A DNA stretch of 64,000 bases from NCBI GenBank assembly GCA_963841425.1, contig CAWJCL010000002.1:496001-560000 (forward strand), given 5' to 3'. This stretch comes from DATEOR01 sp963841425 (GTDB taxonomy: Bacteria; Actinomycetota; Thermoleophilia; Gaiellales; Gaiellaceae). A model generated the notes under the pieces. The model had not been told where the DNA came from and did not search any database. It was given only the letters and a program-made list of their open reading frames with translations. Of this stretch, positions 16,071 through 24,800 are shown in pieces (positions within the stretch are counted from its first letter, which is position 1; the number at the start of each line of letters is the position of its first letter). The position numbers and the translations under genes are program-made.

Positions 16071-17477
16071 TTACAGGTCGCGCAAGAAACTCGGCGGCTC
16101 GAGGGTGTCCTCGGGCTCGGCGAGCTGCGCCGGCCCGCGCGGGGTCGGCGAGCTGAGGCCCGGCCGTCCTCCCAGGCCGGTGGCGATCACGGTGACCCAG
16201 ATCTGGCCGGAGAGACGCTCGTCGATCGTGGCGCCGAAGATGATGTTCGTCTCCTCCGTCGCGGCCTCGCGCACGACCTCGGCAGCCTCGTTGACCTCGA
16301 GCAGCGTGAGGTCGTCCCCGCCCGCAATCGAAAGAAGAATGCCTCGCGCGCCGACGATCTCCGTGTCGATGAGGGGCGAGCGCAGCGCCCGCTCGGCCGC
16401 CTCGCGCGCGCGGGTTTCCCCCGTCGCGAAGCCGATGCCCATGATCGCGGAACCCGCGTCCCTCATGATCGTGCGCACATCCGCGAAGTCGAGGTTGATG
16501 AGACCGGGCATCGTGATGAGGTCGCAGATGCCCTGCACACCCTGGCGCAGGACGTCGTCGGCGATACGGAAGGCGTCGAGCATCGACGTCGATTGCTCGA
16601 GCACCTCGAGCAGCCGGTCGTTCGGGATGACGATGACGGTGTCGCATACCTCGCGGAGCTCGTGCACACCCTTCTCGGCCTGCGAGCGGCGCCGCGTGCC
16701 TTCGAAGCGAAACGGAAGCGTGACGATCCCCACCGACAGCGCACCGACCTCGCGCGCGATCCGCGCGACGACGGGTGCGGCGCCGGTGCCGGTCCCGCCG
16801 CCTTCGCCCGCGGTGACGAAGACCATGTCGGACCCACGGAGGACATGCTTGATCTGGTCGTAGGCCTCCTCGGCGGCCTCGCGCCCGAGGTTCGGGTCGG
16901 AGCCGGAGCCCAGGCCCTGGGTCAGCTCGCGACCGATGTGGAGCTTGATCGGCGCCTCGCACGTCCGCAGCTGCTGGATGTCGGTGTTGACCGCAATGAA
17001 CTCGACCTGCGAGATGCCTGCCTCGATCATGCGGTTGACCGCGTTCAGACCGCCCCCGCCGACGCCGACGACGCGGATGACCGCGAGATAGGCAGCCGAC
17101 TCCGGTCGCGGCGCGCGGTGGATGCGGGGCGCCGGCTCGGCCATGCGGGAGGCCGGAGCGGGCTCGAAGCCCCGCTCGACGGGCGCCGGAGGGACGGGCT
17201 GGGGTCCGGGCTCGGAACGTGTGGGCTCGGATGGAGGAGCAGGCTCTGCGACCGTCGCCTCCGACGAGCTCGTCACCGGCTCGCGCTCGGGCTCCCGCTC
17301 GACCTCGGAGGGAGGCGCAGGCTGTGCCGAGGGCTCGGGTGCTGCGTGCTCGACGGTCGGCGCTTCGGCCGACTCTTGGCCGGCACGCTCGCGCTCGGCC
17401 TGGCGCTGCGCAGACTCGGTCGCCTTGAAGAGCTCGGCGAGTGGGCCCTCACGCATGCTCGCGCGGCGTCGCGCCAT
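16071..17477 (-). CDS. ftsZ: FtsZ cell-division GTPase with long N-terminal extension
   Basis: Tubulin-like GTPase that polymerises into the division ring. The core starts near residue 130 (YLAVIRVVGVGGGGLNAVNRM). The GTP signature GEGGGTGTG is at 225-232 and the T7 synergy loop NLDFADV at 328-334. The last residues EPPSFLRDL resemble the C-terminal peptide that binds FtsA/SepF. Most FtsZ begin within about 10-15 residues of the core; here some 129 residues precede it, rich in Pro, Glu and Ala after a helical MREGPLAELFKATESAQRQ. The usual long C-terminal linker is very short. Start chosen at 17477 because AAGGAGGT lies five bases upstream, inside the end of parA. It is away from any dcw cluster. 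Confidence 0.93.
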   Translation of the reverse strand: MARRRASMREGPLAELFKATESAQRQAERERAGQESAEAPTVEHAAPEPSAQPAPPSEVEREPEREPVTSSSEATVAEPAPPSEPTRSEPGPQPVPPAPVERGFEPAPASRMAEPAPRIHRAPRPESAAYLAVIRVVGVGGGGLNAVNRMIEAGISQVEFIAVNTDIQQLRTCEAPIKLHIGRELTQGLGSGSDPNLGREAAEEAYDQIKHVLRGSDMVFVTAGEGGGTGTGAAPVVARIAREVGALSVGIVTLPFRFEGTRRRSQAEKGVHELREVCDTVIVIPNDRLLEVLEQSTSMLDAFRIADDVLRQGVQGICDLITMPGLINLDFADVRTIMRDAGSAIMGIGFATGETRAREAAERALRSPLIDTEIVGARGILLSIAGGDDLTLLEVNEAAEVVREAATEETNIIFGATIDERLSGQIWVTVIATGLGGRPGLSSPTPRGPAQLAEPEDTLEPPSFLRDL

Positions 17478-18282
17478 TGAGCACCTCCTTCGCGAGGTCA
17501 CGGTAGGCCTGGGCGGCAGGGCCGGACGAGTCGTACTTGAGCACCGAGCTGCCCTCGACGGGCGCTTCGGCGTAGCGGACGGTCTTCTTGATGCGCGTCT
17601 CGAAGACGAGGTCCCCGAAGTTTTCCTTCAGCATCTCCACCGCCTCGCGACCGTGCAAGGTGCGGGAGTCGTACATCGTCGGGAGGATGCCCCTGATCTC
17701 GACGACCGGGTTCAGGTTCTCCCGGATCATGCTGAGCGTGTTCTCGAGCTGGACGAGACCGCGGAGCGAGAGGTACTCGCACTGGACAGGGACGATCACG
17801 CCGTCCGAGGCGGTGAGCGCGTTGATCGTCAGGAGACCGAGGGACGGCGGCGTGTCGATCAGGATGTAGTCGTAGCTGTTCCGCACCGGCAGAAGCGCCT
17901 TCTGCAGAGCCCGCTCGCGTCCGATCATGCTCGAGAGCGCGAGCTCGGCGCCGGCAAGGTCGATGGACGAAACCGCGACGTCGACTTCCGCGCGATGGAT
18001 TACGTCCTCGATCGGCATCGAGTGGACGAGGACGTCGTACATCGACCGCTCGACCTGGTCCGGATCCATGCCCTGGGACATGGTCAGGTTGCCCTGCGGA
18101 TCGAGGTCGACAATGAGCACCTCGAAGCCGTGTTCCTTGAACGCGACCGCGAGATTCAGCGTGGTGGTCGTCTTCGCCACGCCACCCTTTTGATTAGCGA
18201 AGGCGATGACCTGGCCCAGCGTTGCTCCTTCAGAAGTGGACGTCCGCTTGCGCGGACGCGGAAGAATTCCCGAAAGCCCCAT
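17449..18282 (-). CDS. parA: ParA/Soj-type partitioning ATPase
   Basis: A deviant-Walker ATPase that binds DNA and positions cargo. Motifs are KGGVAKTTTTLNLA, the Walker B region VLIVDLDPQGNLT and YDYILIDTPPSLG. No ParB gene is adjacent; the downstream, overlapping gene is ftsZ, so it may position the division machinery. The ATG at 18282 gives 21 extra residues before the family start. The family-aligned start is CTG at 18219 (reading MGQVIAFANQKGG), with AAGGAG five bases upstream. A TACCGT -10-like element lies at 18303-18308 on this strand. In the 106 bases upstream I saw nothing else. Confidence 0.92.
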   Translation of the reverse strand: MGLSGILPRPRKRTSTSEGATLGQVIAFANQKGGVAKTTTTLNLAVAFKEHGFEVLIVDLDPQGNLTMSQGMDPDQVERSMYDVLVHSMPIEDVIHRAEVDVAVSSIDLAGAELALSSMIGRERALQKALLPVRNSYDYILIDTPPSLGLLTINALTASDGVIVPVQCEYLSLRGLVQLENTLSMIRENLNPVVEIRGILPTMYDSRTLHGREAVEMLKENFGDLVFETRIKKTVRYAEAPVEGSSVLKYDSSGPAAQAYRDLAKEVLNGATPREHA

Positions 18283-18388
18283 GAGGGCTCGTGTTTCGTG
18301 TCACGGTAGCACAATCCTTCTCGACGAATTTAACCCGCAAATCGGCTGCAAATACGGCTTTGCCGCGCCACAGCCGGGACGAAAAACC

Positions 18389-19327
18389 TCAGCGGCGAAG
18401 CGCCAGAAGCGACAGCATCTCGAAGCAGGCGTTCGCGGCGAGGAACGCCGTCACGCCGGATGGGTCGTACGGCGGCGAGACCTCGACGCAGTCGAAGCCG
18501 CGAAAGTCCAGGCCCGTGAGCGCACGGACGTACGCAAGGGCCTCCCTGCTCGAAGGACCCCCGACTTCGGGGGTGCCCGTCCCCGGCGCGAACGCCGGGT
18601 CGACGAAGTCGACGTCGAAGGACAGGAAGCACGGCGCGTCCCCGGCTCGCGCCCGCACGCGGTCGGCAAAGGCCACCGGCCCGAGCTCCGCGAGCTCCTC
18701 GTAGGGAAGGGCATCGAAGCCGAGCTCCGCCGGGAGCGACGCGTCTCCCTTGGCCGTCAGCGATCCGCGCATCCCGGCTTGCACCGAGCGTGCGGGGTCG
18801 ACGAGGCCCTCCTCTGCCGCCCGCCGGACCACACTTCCGTGGAAGAGCGTCTGGCCGAAATACTCCTCCCAGACATCGTGGTGGGCGTCCAGCTGCACGA
18901 GGGCAAGCGGGCCGTGGACCGCAGCGAGCGCACGTAGCTCGGCGAGGAGCGCGGTGTGGTCGCCGCCCAGGCCGAGTGTCACCGCGCCGGCGGCAGCGAC
19001 CTCGGCGAGGGCGGCGGCCGACCGCTCGACGGAGTCGACGGTCGACCCGGGAACCGTGGGCACGTCTCCGTAGTCGACGAGCGACAGGCACCCGCAGACG
19101 TCGACGTCCAGTATGGGGTTGTAGCTGCGCAGCATGACCGAGGCGCTGCGAATCGCCTCCGGCCCGAAACGCGAACCGCTTCGAAAGACCTGGGCACCGT
19201 CGCTCGGGATTCCGACCACGGCGACGTCGACCTCGTGGAGGTCTTTGACGTGCGGAAGGCGCATGAACGTCCGCGGATCCGAGAACCGCGGCGTCTCGAA
19301 GGCGTCCGGCGGTCCGTAGCGCGGCAT
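18389..19327 (-). CDS. Agmatinase/arginase-family ureohydrolase
   Basis: A 312-residue manganese ureohydrolase. Metal motifs are GLGGDHTALLAE, LDAHHDVWEE and SFDVDFVDPAFAPGTGTPEVGG, the last being the family signature. Likely substrates are agmatine, arginine or a related guanidino compound. The histidine in DAHHD replaces the more usual variable residue and may tune specificity. I chose the ATG at 19327; the longer frame upstream is arginine-rich and overlaps the next gene. Confidence 0.87.
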   Translation of the reverse strand: MPRYGPPDAFETPRFSDPRTFMRLPHVKDLHEVDVAVVGIPSDGAQVFRSGSRFGPEAIRSASVMLRSYNPILDVDVCGCLSLVDYGDVPTVPGSTVDSVERSAAALAEVAAAGAVTLGLGGDHTALLAELRALAAVHGPLALVQLDAHHDVWEEYFGQTLFHGSVVRRAAEEGLVDPARSVQAGMRGSLTAKGDASLPAELGFDALPYEELAELGPVAFADRVRARAGDAPCFLSFDVDFVDPAFAPGTGTPEVGGPSSREALAYVRALTGLDFRGFDCVEVSPPYDPSGVTAFLAANACFEMLSLLALRR

Positions 19328-19338
19328 CTGCGCGGCGA

Positions 19339-19572
19339 TTATAGGGACGTTCCCGTTGCCACCCCCTCGCTCTCGGCGCCGAGGCCGGCGCGGCAGTCCG
19401 CGAGCGCCGCACGTGCTCGCTCCACGCCGACCGGTCGCTCGGCTGCGATCCACCGCTCGCCTTCCGCGAGCAGGCTTCGCACCTCCGCGAGGAGGTCTGA
19501 TGTGTGAGCACCCTCCCGTCGAAGGGCGTCGATCCGCTCGAGTCGCTCGAGTACCTGCCTGGCCTCGTCCAT
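19339..19572 (-). CDS. Small helical hypothetical protein
   Basis: A 77-residue protein, almost all alpha-helix by composition: DEARQVLERLERIDALRREGAHTSDLLAEVRSLLAEGERW, then a second helix rich in Arg and Ala. It could be a coiled-coil or helical hairpin. It ends 11 bases before the agmatinase start. No family recognised. Confidence 0.6.
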   Translation of the reverse strand: MDEARQVLERLERIDALRREGAHTSDLLAEVRSLLAEGERWIAAERPVGVERARAALADCRAGLGAESEGVATGTSL

Positions 19573-19607
19573 GCCTCCAAGCTAGAAGGCAAAGACGCGC
19601 GTGTGTG

Positions 19608-19796
19608 TCACGGGGTGCGCCGGGGCTTTCGACAATCGCGCCAGTAGGCGATCAAAAGGATCGCCATGCCCGCAAGGGCGATCGAAAGAAGCCTCCAGTC
19701 GCCGCGGTTGATGATCGCGAGCAGGATCCCGAAGATGAACGCGACGCGGAACCCGATGCAGCGCCGCCGCTGGAGCCGGTCGCTGCCGATCGTCAC
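19608..19796 (-). CDS. Small two-helix membrane protein
   Basis: A 62-residue protein with two hydrophobic segments (IGFRVAFIFGILLAII and LLSIALAGMAILLIAYW) and positively charged ends. It has the shape of a small integral membrane protein. The start overlaps the stop of the 420-residue gene upstream (ATGA type), so translation is probably coupled. Function unknown. Confidence 0.55.
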   Translation of the reverse strand: MTIGSDRLQRRRCIGFRVAFIFGILLAIINRGDWRLLSIALAGMAILLIAYWRDCRKPRRTP

Positions 19797-21055
19797 CCTG
19801 CTGCGACGACGCGGGCGGCCGTCGTGACCTGAGGACGAGGCCTCAGCCCGAGCAGAGCTTCGTCGAGCGCGACGACAAGCTCCGACCGGTCGGGGTGAAG
19901 CAGTGTCTCGACGAGCGCGCGCCGAACCGCATCCTCCGCGCGAGCGCCGGGCCCGTCGCCGTCGAGGAGCGCGCGAAAGGCAGTGACGAGCTCGGAGCGC
20001 TCGCGGGCCGTCTCGCCAAGGAGCACGGCCGTCCTCATCGCGGCCGCCCAGGCTCCCTCGTCACACCCGAAGAGCGCCTCGAGGGCCTCGCGAAGCTCGT
20101 CTGAACGGAGCGGCCCCTCGTGGAACAACGCGAGCTCCCAGCGCTCGAGCGCTTCGAGCAGCTCGGGGTCTCCGGGAGCTGCCGCGAGGCGGCTCTGCAG
20201 CTGAACGGCAAGCTGAGCGCGGAACGGGTCGAGCCGCGTCGGCTCCCCGGGGGGGACCTGCGCGGCAAGGGGAGGAACCGGACGAACGCCGTACGGCCTC
20301 CAGTCGAGGCGCTCGAAGAGCACCGGGCCCGCCGCGACGGCACCCGGGGTCGCGAGCCGAAGGACGCTGACGGCGAGGCCGACCTCCGCGGGGGCGTCGG
20401 GCACCTCGCAGGCGGTCCCGTCGAGGTCGCGCTCGAGCTCGAGGACGAGCATGCGGTCGACTTCCCGCCCGAAGTCCGCGGGAAGGAGGCGGCCCGCCTC
20501 CGGCCACGAGGCCGTCAGCTCGCCGGCCGCGGCCGGGCGGACGCGGATTCCCCGGCCGAGCTGGATCTCACCGCCTGCCGTCAGCCCGACCAGCGGTGCA
20601 AGTGCAGCGTAGGCGCGCCGCTCGCCGAAGAGGGATAGCTCGAGTTCCGAGTACGCGGTCTCGAAGGCGATGTCGTCCCAGTCGAAGGCACCGCACGTCT
20701 CCGCAGTGCGCATGAGAAGCGGAACGAGGATGGTGCGGCGCAGCGCCTCGTCTTCGCCGACGCGTTCTCCGGCGTGGGCCTGGGCGAAGATCCCGGCAGC
20801 CGGCTCGTCCTTGAGGGCGATGAGCGCCTCGGTCGCATCGTCGCGGCGCCCGAGCCGCTCGGCCCGGGCCTCGACGAAGGAGCCGATCAGCGGCCGGTAC
20901 TCGTAGAGAGTCGGGCGGTTCGGGCCTGCGTGCTCCTCGAGGGAAACGGGGATGTCGGCACCGGACTCGAGCTCGCGGCCGAGCTCGAAGAACGCACCGA
21001 GGCAGAACGCCCGCAGCGCGCGAAAGAGATTGGGAGAGCGAACGCCGGCAGGCAC
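19793..21055 (-). CDS. Hypothetical protein in the lhr-nei operon
   Basis: A 420-residue soluble protein of no recognised family. The N-terminal third is helical (LFRALRAFCLGAFFELGRELESG). The middle is beta-rich with RMLVLELERDLDGTACEVPD. The C-terminal half is again helical, with repeated charged amphipathic segments (LLEALERWELALFHEGPLRSDELREALEALFG). No signal peptide and no catalytic motif are obvious. It starts 10 bases after nei, so a link to DNA repair is suggested by position only. Confidence 0.7.
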   Translation of the reverse strand: MPAGVRSPNLFRALRAFCLGAFFELGRELESGADIPVSLEEHAGPNRPTLYEYRPLIGSFVEARAERLGRRDDATEALIALKDEPAAGIFAQAHAGERVGEDEALRRTILVPLLMRTAETCGAFDWDDIAFETAYSELELSLFGERRAYAALAPLVGLTAGGEIQLGRGIRVRPAAAGELTASWPEAGRLLPADFGREVDRMLVLELERDLDGTACEVPDAPAEVGLAVSVLRLATPGAVAAGPVLFERLDWRPYGVRPVPPLAAQVPPGEPTRLDPFRAQLAVQLQSRLAAAPGDPELLEALERWELALFHEGPLRSDELREALEALFGCDEGAWAAAMRTAVLLGETARERSELVTAFRALLDGDGPGARAEDAVRRALVETLLHPDRSELVVALDEALLGLRPRPQVTTAARVVAAG

Positions 21056-21065
21056 GCCACCCTCG

Positions 21066-21815
21066 TTACGCCCCGCGCGGCTCCGTTCCTTCCTGGCAAG
21101 CGGGACACCAGTACGCCATGCGGGCGTCGTCGTCCTGCGGCCAGGAGCGAATCAGGCTCCCGCAGCGGCCGCATGGACGCCCGGCGCGCCGGTAGACGAA
21201 ATGGCGGCGGCGCTGTCGCGGCGCCTGCATCAGATCCGCCGCCGCGGCGAGGACCGAGCGGAGCCCCTCGTCGTCCACCTCGCGCAGCGCGACCCAGGGC
21301 TTCAGACCCGCAGCGAAGAGGGCTTCCGCCTTCCACATGTTCCCGATGCCGGCAACGAGGGTCTGGTCGAGCAGCGCCTCGCCGAGCGTGCGGCTCTGCC
21401 CGGCGGACCGAAAGCGGACGATCATCGCGTCGAGATCGGGAGCGATGGCCATGATGTCCGGTCCGAGTCGGTCGGTCCGGCCCCGCCCGAGCTCCAGCAC
21501 GGGGCCCCGCCGCTGGACCGCTTGCCATTCGGCACCGCGGAGGACGAGCCAGGGCTTGCCCGGGATGGGCCTTCCGGCGGGCTCCACGCGCCAGCGCCCG
21601 TGCATGCGGAGATGGCTACGCACGACGGTGCCGTCCTCGAACGTGAGCAGGAGGTTCTTGCCGACTGCCTCCACGCGCTCGAGGCGATGGCCGTCGATTC
21701 GCTCGGCGATGCCGAGCAGCGCCGCGCGAGGATGCGGCGAGTCGGCGCGCACGACGTCTCCCTCCAGCACGCGAAGGCGCTCCGCGGTGCGATGGATTGC
21801 GTCGCCCTCGGGCAC
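21066..21815 (-). CDS. nei: Fpg/Nei family DNA glycosylase (endonuclease VIII-like)
   Basis: A 249-residue bifunctional glycosylase/AP lyase. The mature N-terminus PEGD supplies the catalytic proline and glutamate. Further motifs are VGKNLLLTFEDGTVVRSHLRMHGRW and a C-terminal zinc finger (CGRCGSLIRSW...YWCPAC) with the DNA-binding beta-hairpin arginine. It removes oxidised pyrimidines. It starts four bases after lhr; an lhr-nei2 pairing is also known from mycobacteria, where the proteins act in DNA repair. GTG start. Confidence 0.92.
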   Translation of the reverse strand: MPEGDAIHRTAERLRVLEGDVVRADSPHPRAALLGIAERIDGHRLERVEAVGKNLLLTFEDGTVVRSHLRMHGRWRVEPAGRPIPGKPWLVLRGAEWQAVQRRGPVLELGRGRTDRLGPDIMAIAPDLDAMIVRFRSAGQSRTLGEALLDQTLVAGIGNMWKAEALFAAGLKPWVALREVDDEGLRSVLAAAADLMQAPRQRRRHFVYRRAGRPCGRCGSLIRSWPQDDDARMAYWCPACQEGTEPRGA

Positions 21816-21819
21816 GCCC

Positions 21820-24800
21820 TTACCCCCGAAGGACGGCGCGGCGAGGGCCAGGGAGGAATCCCGCCTCGACGAGCAGCGGCATGATCTCGCTCTCGCTCAC
21901 CGGCTCGCCGTCGAAGCGCTCGACCGCGAGCCGCTTCTGGCCGGTGGCACGCACGTGTGCCACGAGCGCTTCGAGACCGGGGCGAAGCCAGTCCGGATCG
22001 GGATCGCGCAGCGGGACGAGCGAGCGGCCTCCGCGCTCGACAAAGAGCGCGGGCGAGCCGCCAAGCAGTACGACGTATGCGCCGGCGACCCGAGCCGCGC
22101 GCGCCCCGGCCCGCTTGGGCCACGGGAGCGCGGCTCCGTAGGGCTGCGCCGGATCGGCGGCGGCGAGCACCAGCGGCAACGGCTCGGCGGGATGCTCACG
22201 CAGGCGCTCGACGGCTCCGGGGAGAGCGAACTGCGCTCCGCCGAGTCCCGCGACGAAGTACCCCCGGCGGCAGATGCCCAGCGTCTCGAGGTTTCGCAGC
22301 TCCCGGTACACGGGCGCGTACCCACCGGGAACGCCCTCACCGCGGACGCCGTCGCGTGTGACAATCCCCTGTCGCTCGAGGAGGAGCTCGGCGAGTGCGC
22401 GCGGGTCCGGGTCACCCGCGAAGATCGGAGCGGTGCTGGCCCAGCGCCCCTGTGTCGCGGTGATCGCGTCGGATCGGCGGCGCGAGAAACGCCGTGGGCG
22501 GCGCTCCGGCCTCGGGGCCTGGAAGCGGCGCGCGGCACGAAGCGGCTGCCAGGCGTCGTTCGTGACCTCGCCGGACCAGACGAGCTCCCAGAGTGCGGGC
22601 AGTGCGGTCTCGGCCTCGAGGCCGGTCTCGCGCAGCAGGTCGAACCAGAAGAGCGCGCTGCCTTCGAGCGCCGCGCGGATGCGGTCGTAGGCACCTCCTT
22701 CCGGAGGCGGGAGCGTCGCCGGGCGTCCAAGCGCCGGCGCGTCCTCACGGAAGTAAACGGCGACACGCTCGAGCCCGGCTCCGACCCACACGACCTCGCC
22801 GGAAGCGGCGAGCTGATCGAGCTCGGCCGGCTGGAAGCCGGGCACGCGGCGTCGGAGGATGTCGGTCTCCCAGAGCAAGACGGGAAGCGACACTCCCTGC
22901 AGCGGCACGAGCGCCTCCCGCAGGGTCGCCCGCCGGTCGATCCCGTGCCATGCGGGCAGGAACCGGCCGAGGGCTTCCTCGTCCACCGGCTCGACCTCCT
23001 TGCGCAGCGCGGCAAGGCTCGCGCGGCGGAGGCGGCGGAGGACGTCCGGCTCGCACCACTCGCGCTCGGACCCACCGGGCCGGAGCTCGCCGCGGACGAG
23101 CCGCCCGTCGCGCTCGAGGTGGCCGAGCTCGGCTTCGGCTCGCTCTGACGAGAGGCCGAAGCGGGCGGCTGCCTCTGCGGTCGTGAACGGCCCGCGGCCG
23201 CGCGCGTAGCGGATAAGCAGACCTCCGAGCGGGTCGTCTCCGGATTCGAGAAAGGCATCCGGAAGCCCGGAAGGAGGCATCGCGCCGACGGCGTCGCGAT
23301 AGCGGCCGGCGTCCTCGGCCGCAATGAGCCGGGTCTCTCCTCCCACGCGGATCTGCACCACCCGGCGCTCGGCCTCCAGCGGCTCGGCAAGAGCGGCCTC
23401 GTATTCGCCGGGGCGAAGATCGCCCCGGCGGAGCAAGAGATCGTGCAGCTGATCCGGGCTCTTGGGCGAGCCGCGAAGCTCCTCCTCCAGCTGCTCGAGC
23501 GCGGCCGGGTCGATCAGGTCGCGAAGCTCCTCCTGGCCGAGAAGCTCTTTCAGCAGGTCGCGGTCGAGCGCGAGGGCCTGGGCGCGGCGCTCGGCAAGCG
23601 GCGTGTCGTCCTCGTACATGTACGTGGCGACGTAGTCGAAGAGGAGCGAGGAGGCGTACGGCGAGGCCGTCGGAGTCTCGACCTCGACGAGGTCAATCCG
23701 GCGCTGGCGCAACGCGCCGAGGAGCTCGCGCAGGGCGGGCAGGTCGAACACGTCCTGCAGGCACTCGCGGTAGGTCTCCAGGATGACCGGGAAGTCGGAG
23801 TAGCGACGGGCGACCTGCAAGAGCCCTTGCGCCTTGAGCCGCTGCTGCCAGAGCGGCGTCCTCTGCCCCGGCCTTCGCCGCGGGATGAGTAGGGCGCGCG
23901 CAGCGTTCTCGCGGAAGCGCGCGCCGAAAAGCGCCGTTCCGGCGAGCTCGGTGACGACCAGCTCGTCCAGCTCGCCGGGGTCGATGAGCACGTCGTCGAT
24001 GGGCGGAGGCGCATCCGCGTCCGGGAGATGGAGGGCGATGCCGTCATCCGACCAGATGGCGTTCACCTCGAGCCCGTGCGACTCGCGCAAGCGGGCCGCG
24101 AGCGCAAGCGACCAGGGCGCGTGCACCCGTCCGCCGAAGGGCGTCAGGATGCAGAGGCGCCAGTCGCCGATCTCGTCGCGGAACCTCTCGACGACGACGG
24201 TGCGGTCGGACGGGATCGCGCGCGTGGCCTCCTCCTGCTCGCGCAGATAGGTGAGCAGGTTCTGGGCGGCGCGCCCGTCCAGCGAGTGCTGCTCGGTCAG
24301 CCTGCCGAGTGCCCGCTTGTCGTCGAGGGCGACGAGCTCCCGCGCGGTGCGCCCGATCGCCTGCCCGAGCTCGTACGGCCTTCCGACGCCTTCGCCCTTC
24401 CAGAAGGGAACGAGGCCGGGGATGCCAGGTGCCGGCGAGACGAGCACGCGGTCACGGGTGATCTCCTCGATCCGCCAGGTCGAGGCGCCGAGCAGGAACG
24501 TCTGGCCGGCACGGGCCTCGTAGACCATCTCCTCGTCGAGCTCGCCGACGCGGCCTCCGCCCTCGACCAGGTGGACGCCGAAGAGCCCGCGGTCGGGAAT
24601 CGTGCCGGCGTTGGTGACCGCGAGACGTCTCGCACCCTCACGTCCCCGAACGAAGCCGCGGACGCGATCCCAGACGATGCGCGGGCGGAGTTCGGCGAAC
24701 TCCTCCGACGGGTACCGGCCAGCGAGCATGTCGAGGACGTTCTCGAGCTGTTTGCGGGAGAGCTCGCGGAACGGATAGGCACGCCTGACCAGCTCGTGTA

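Noticed and set aside
18283..18310. parS site upstream of parA
   Set aside because: The sequence has scattered GAAACA and GTGTC elements, but no full palindrome.
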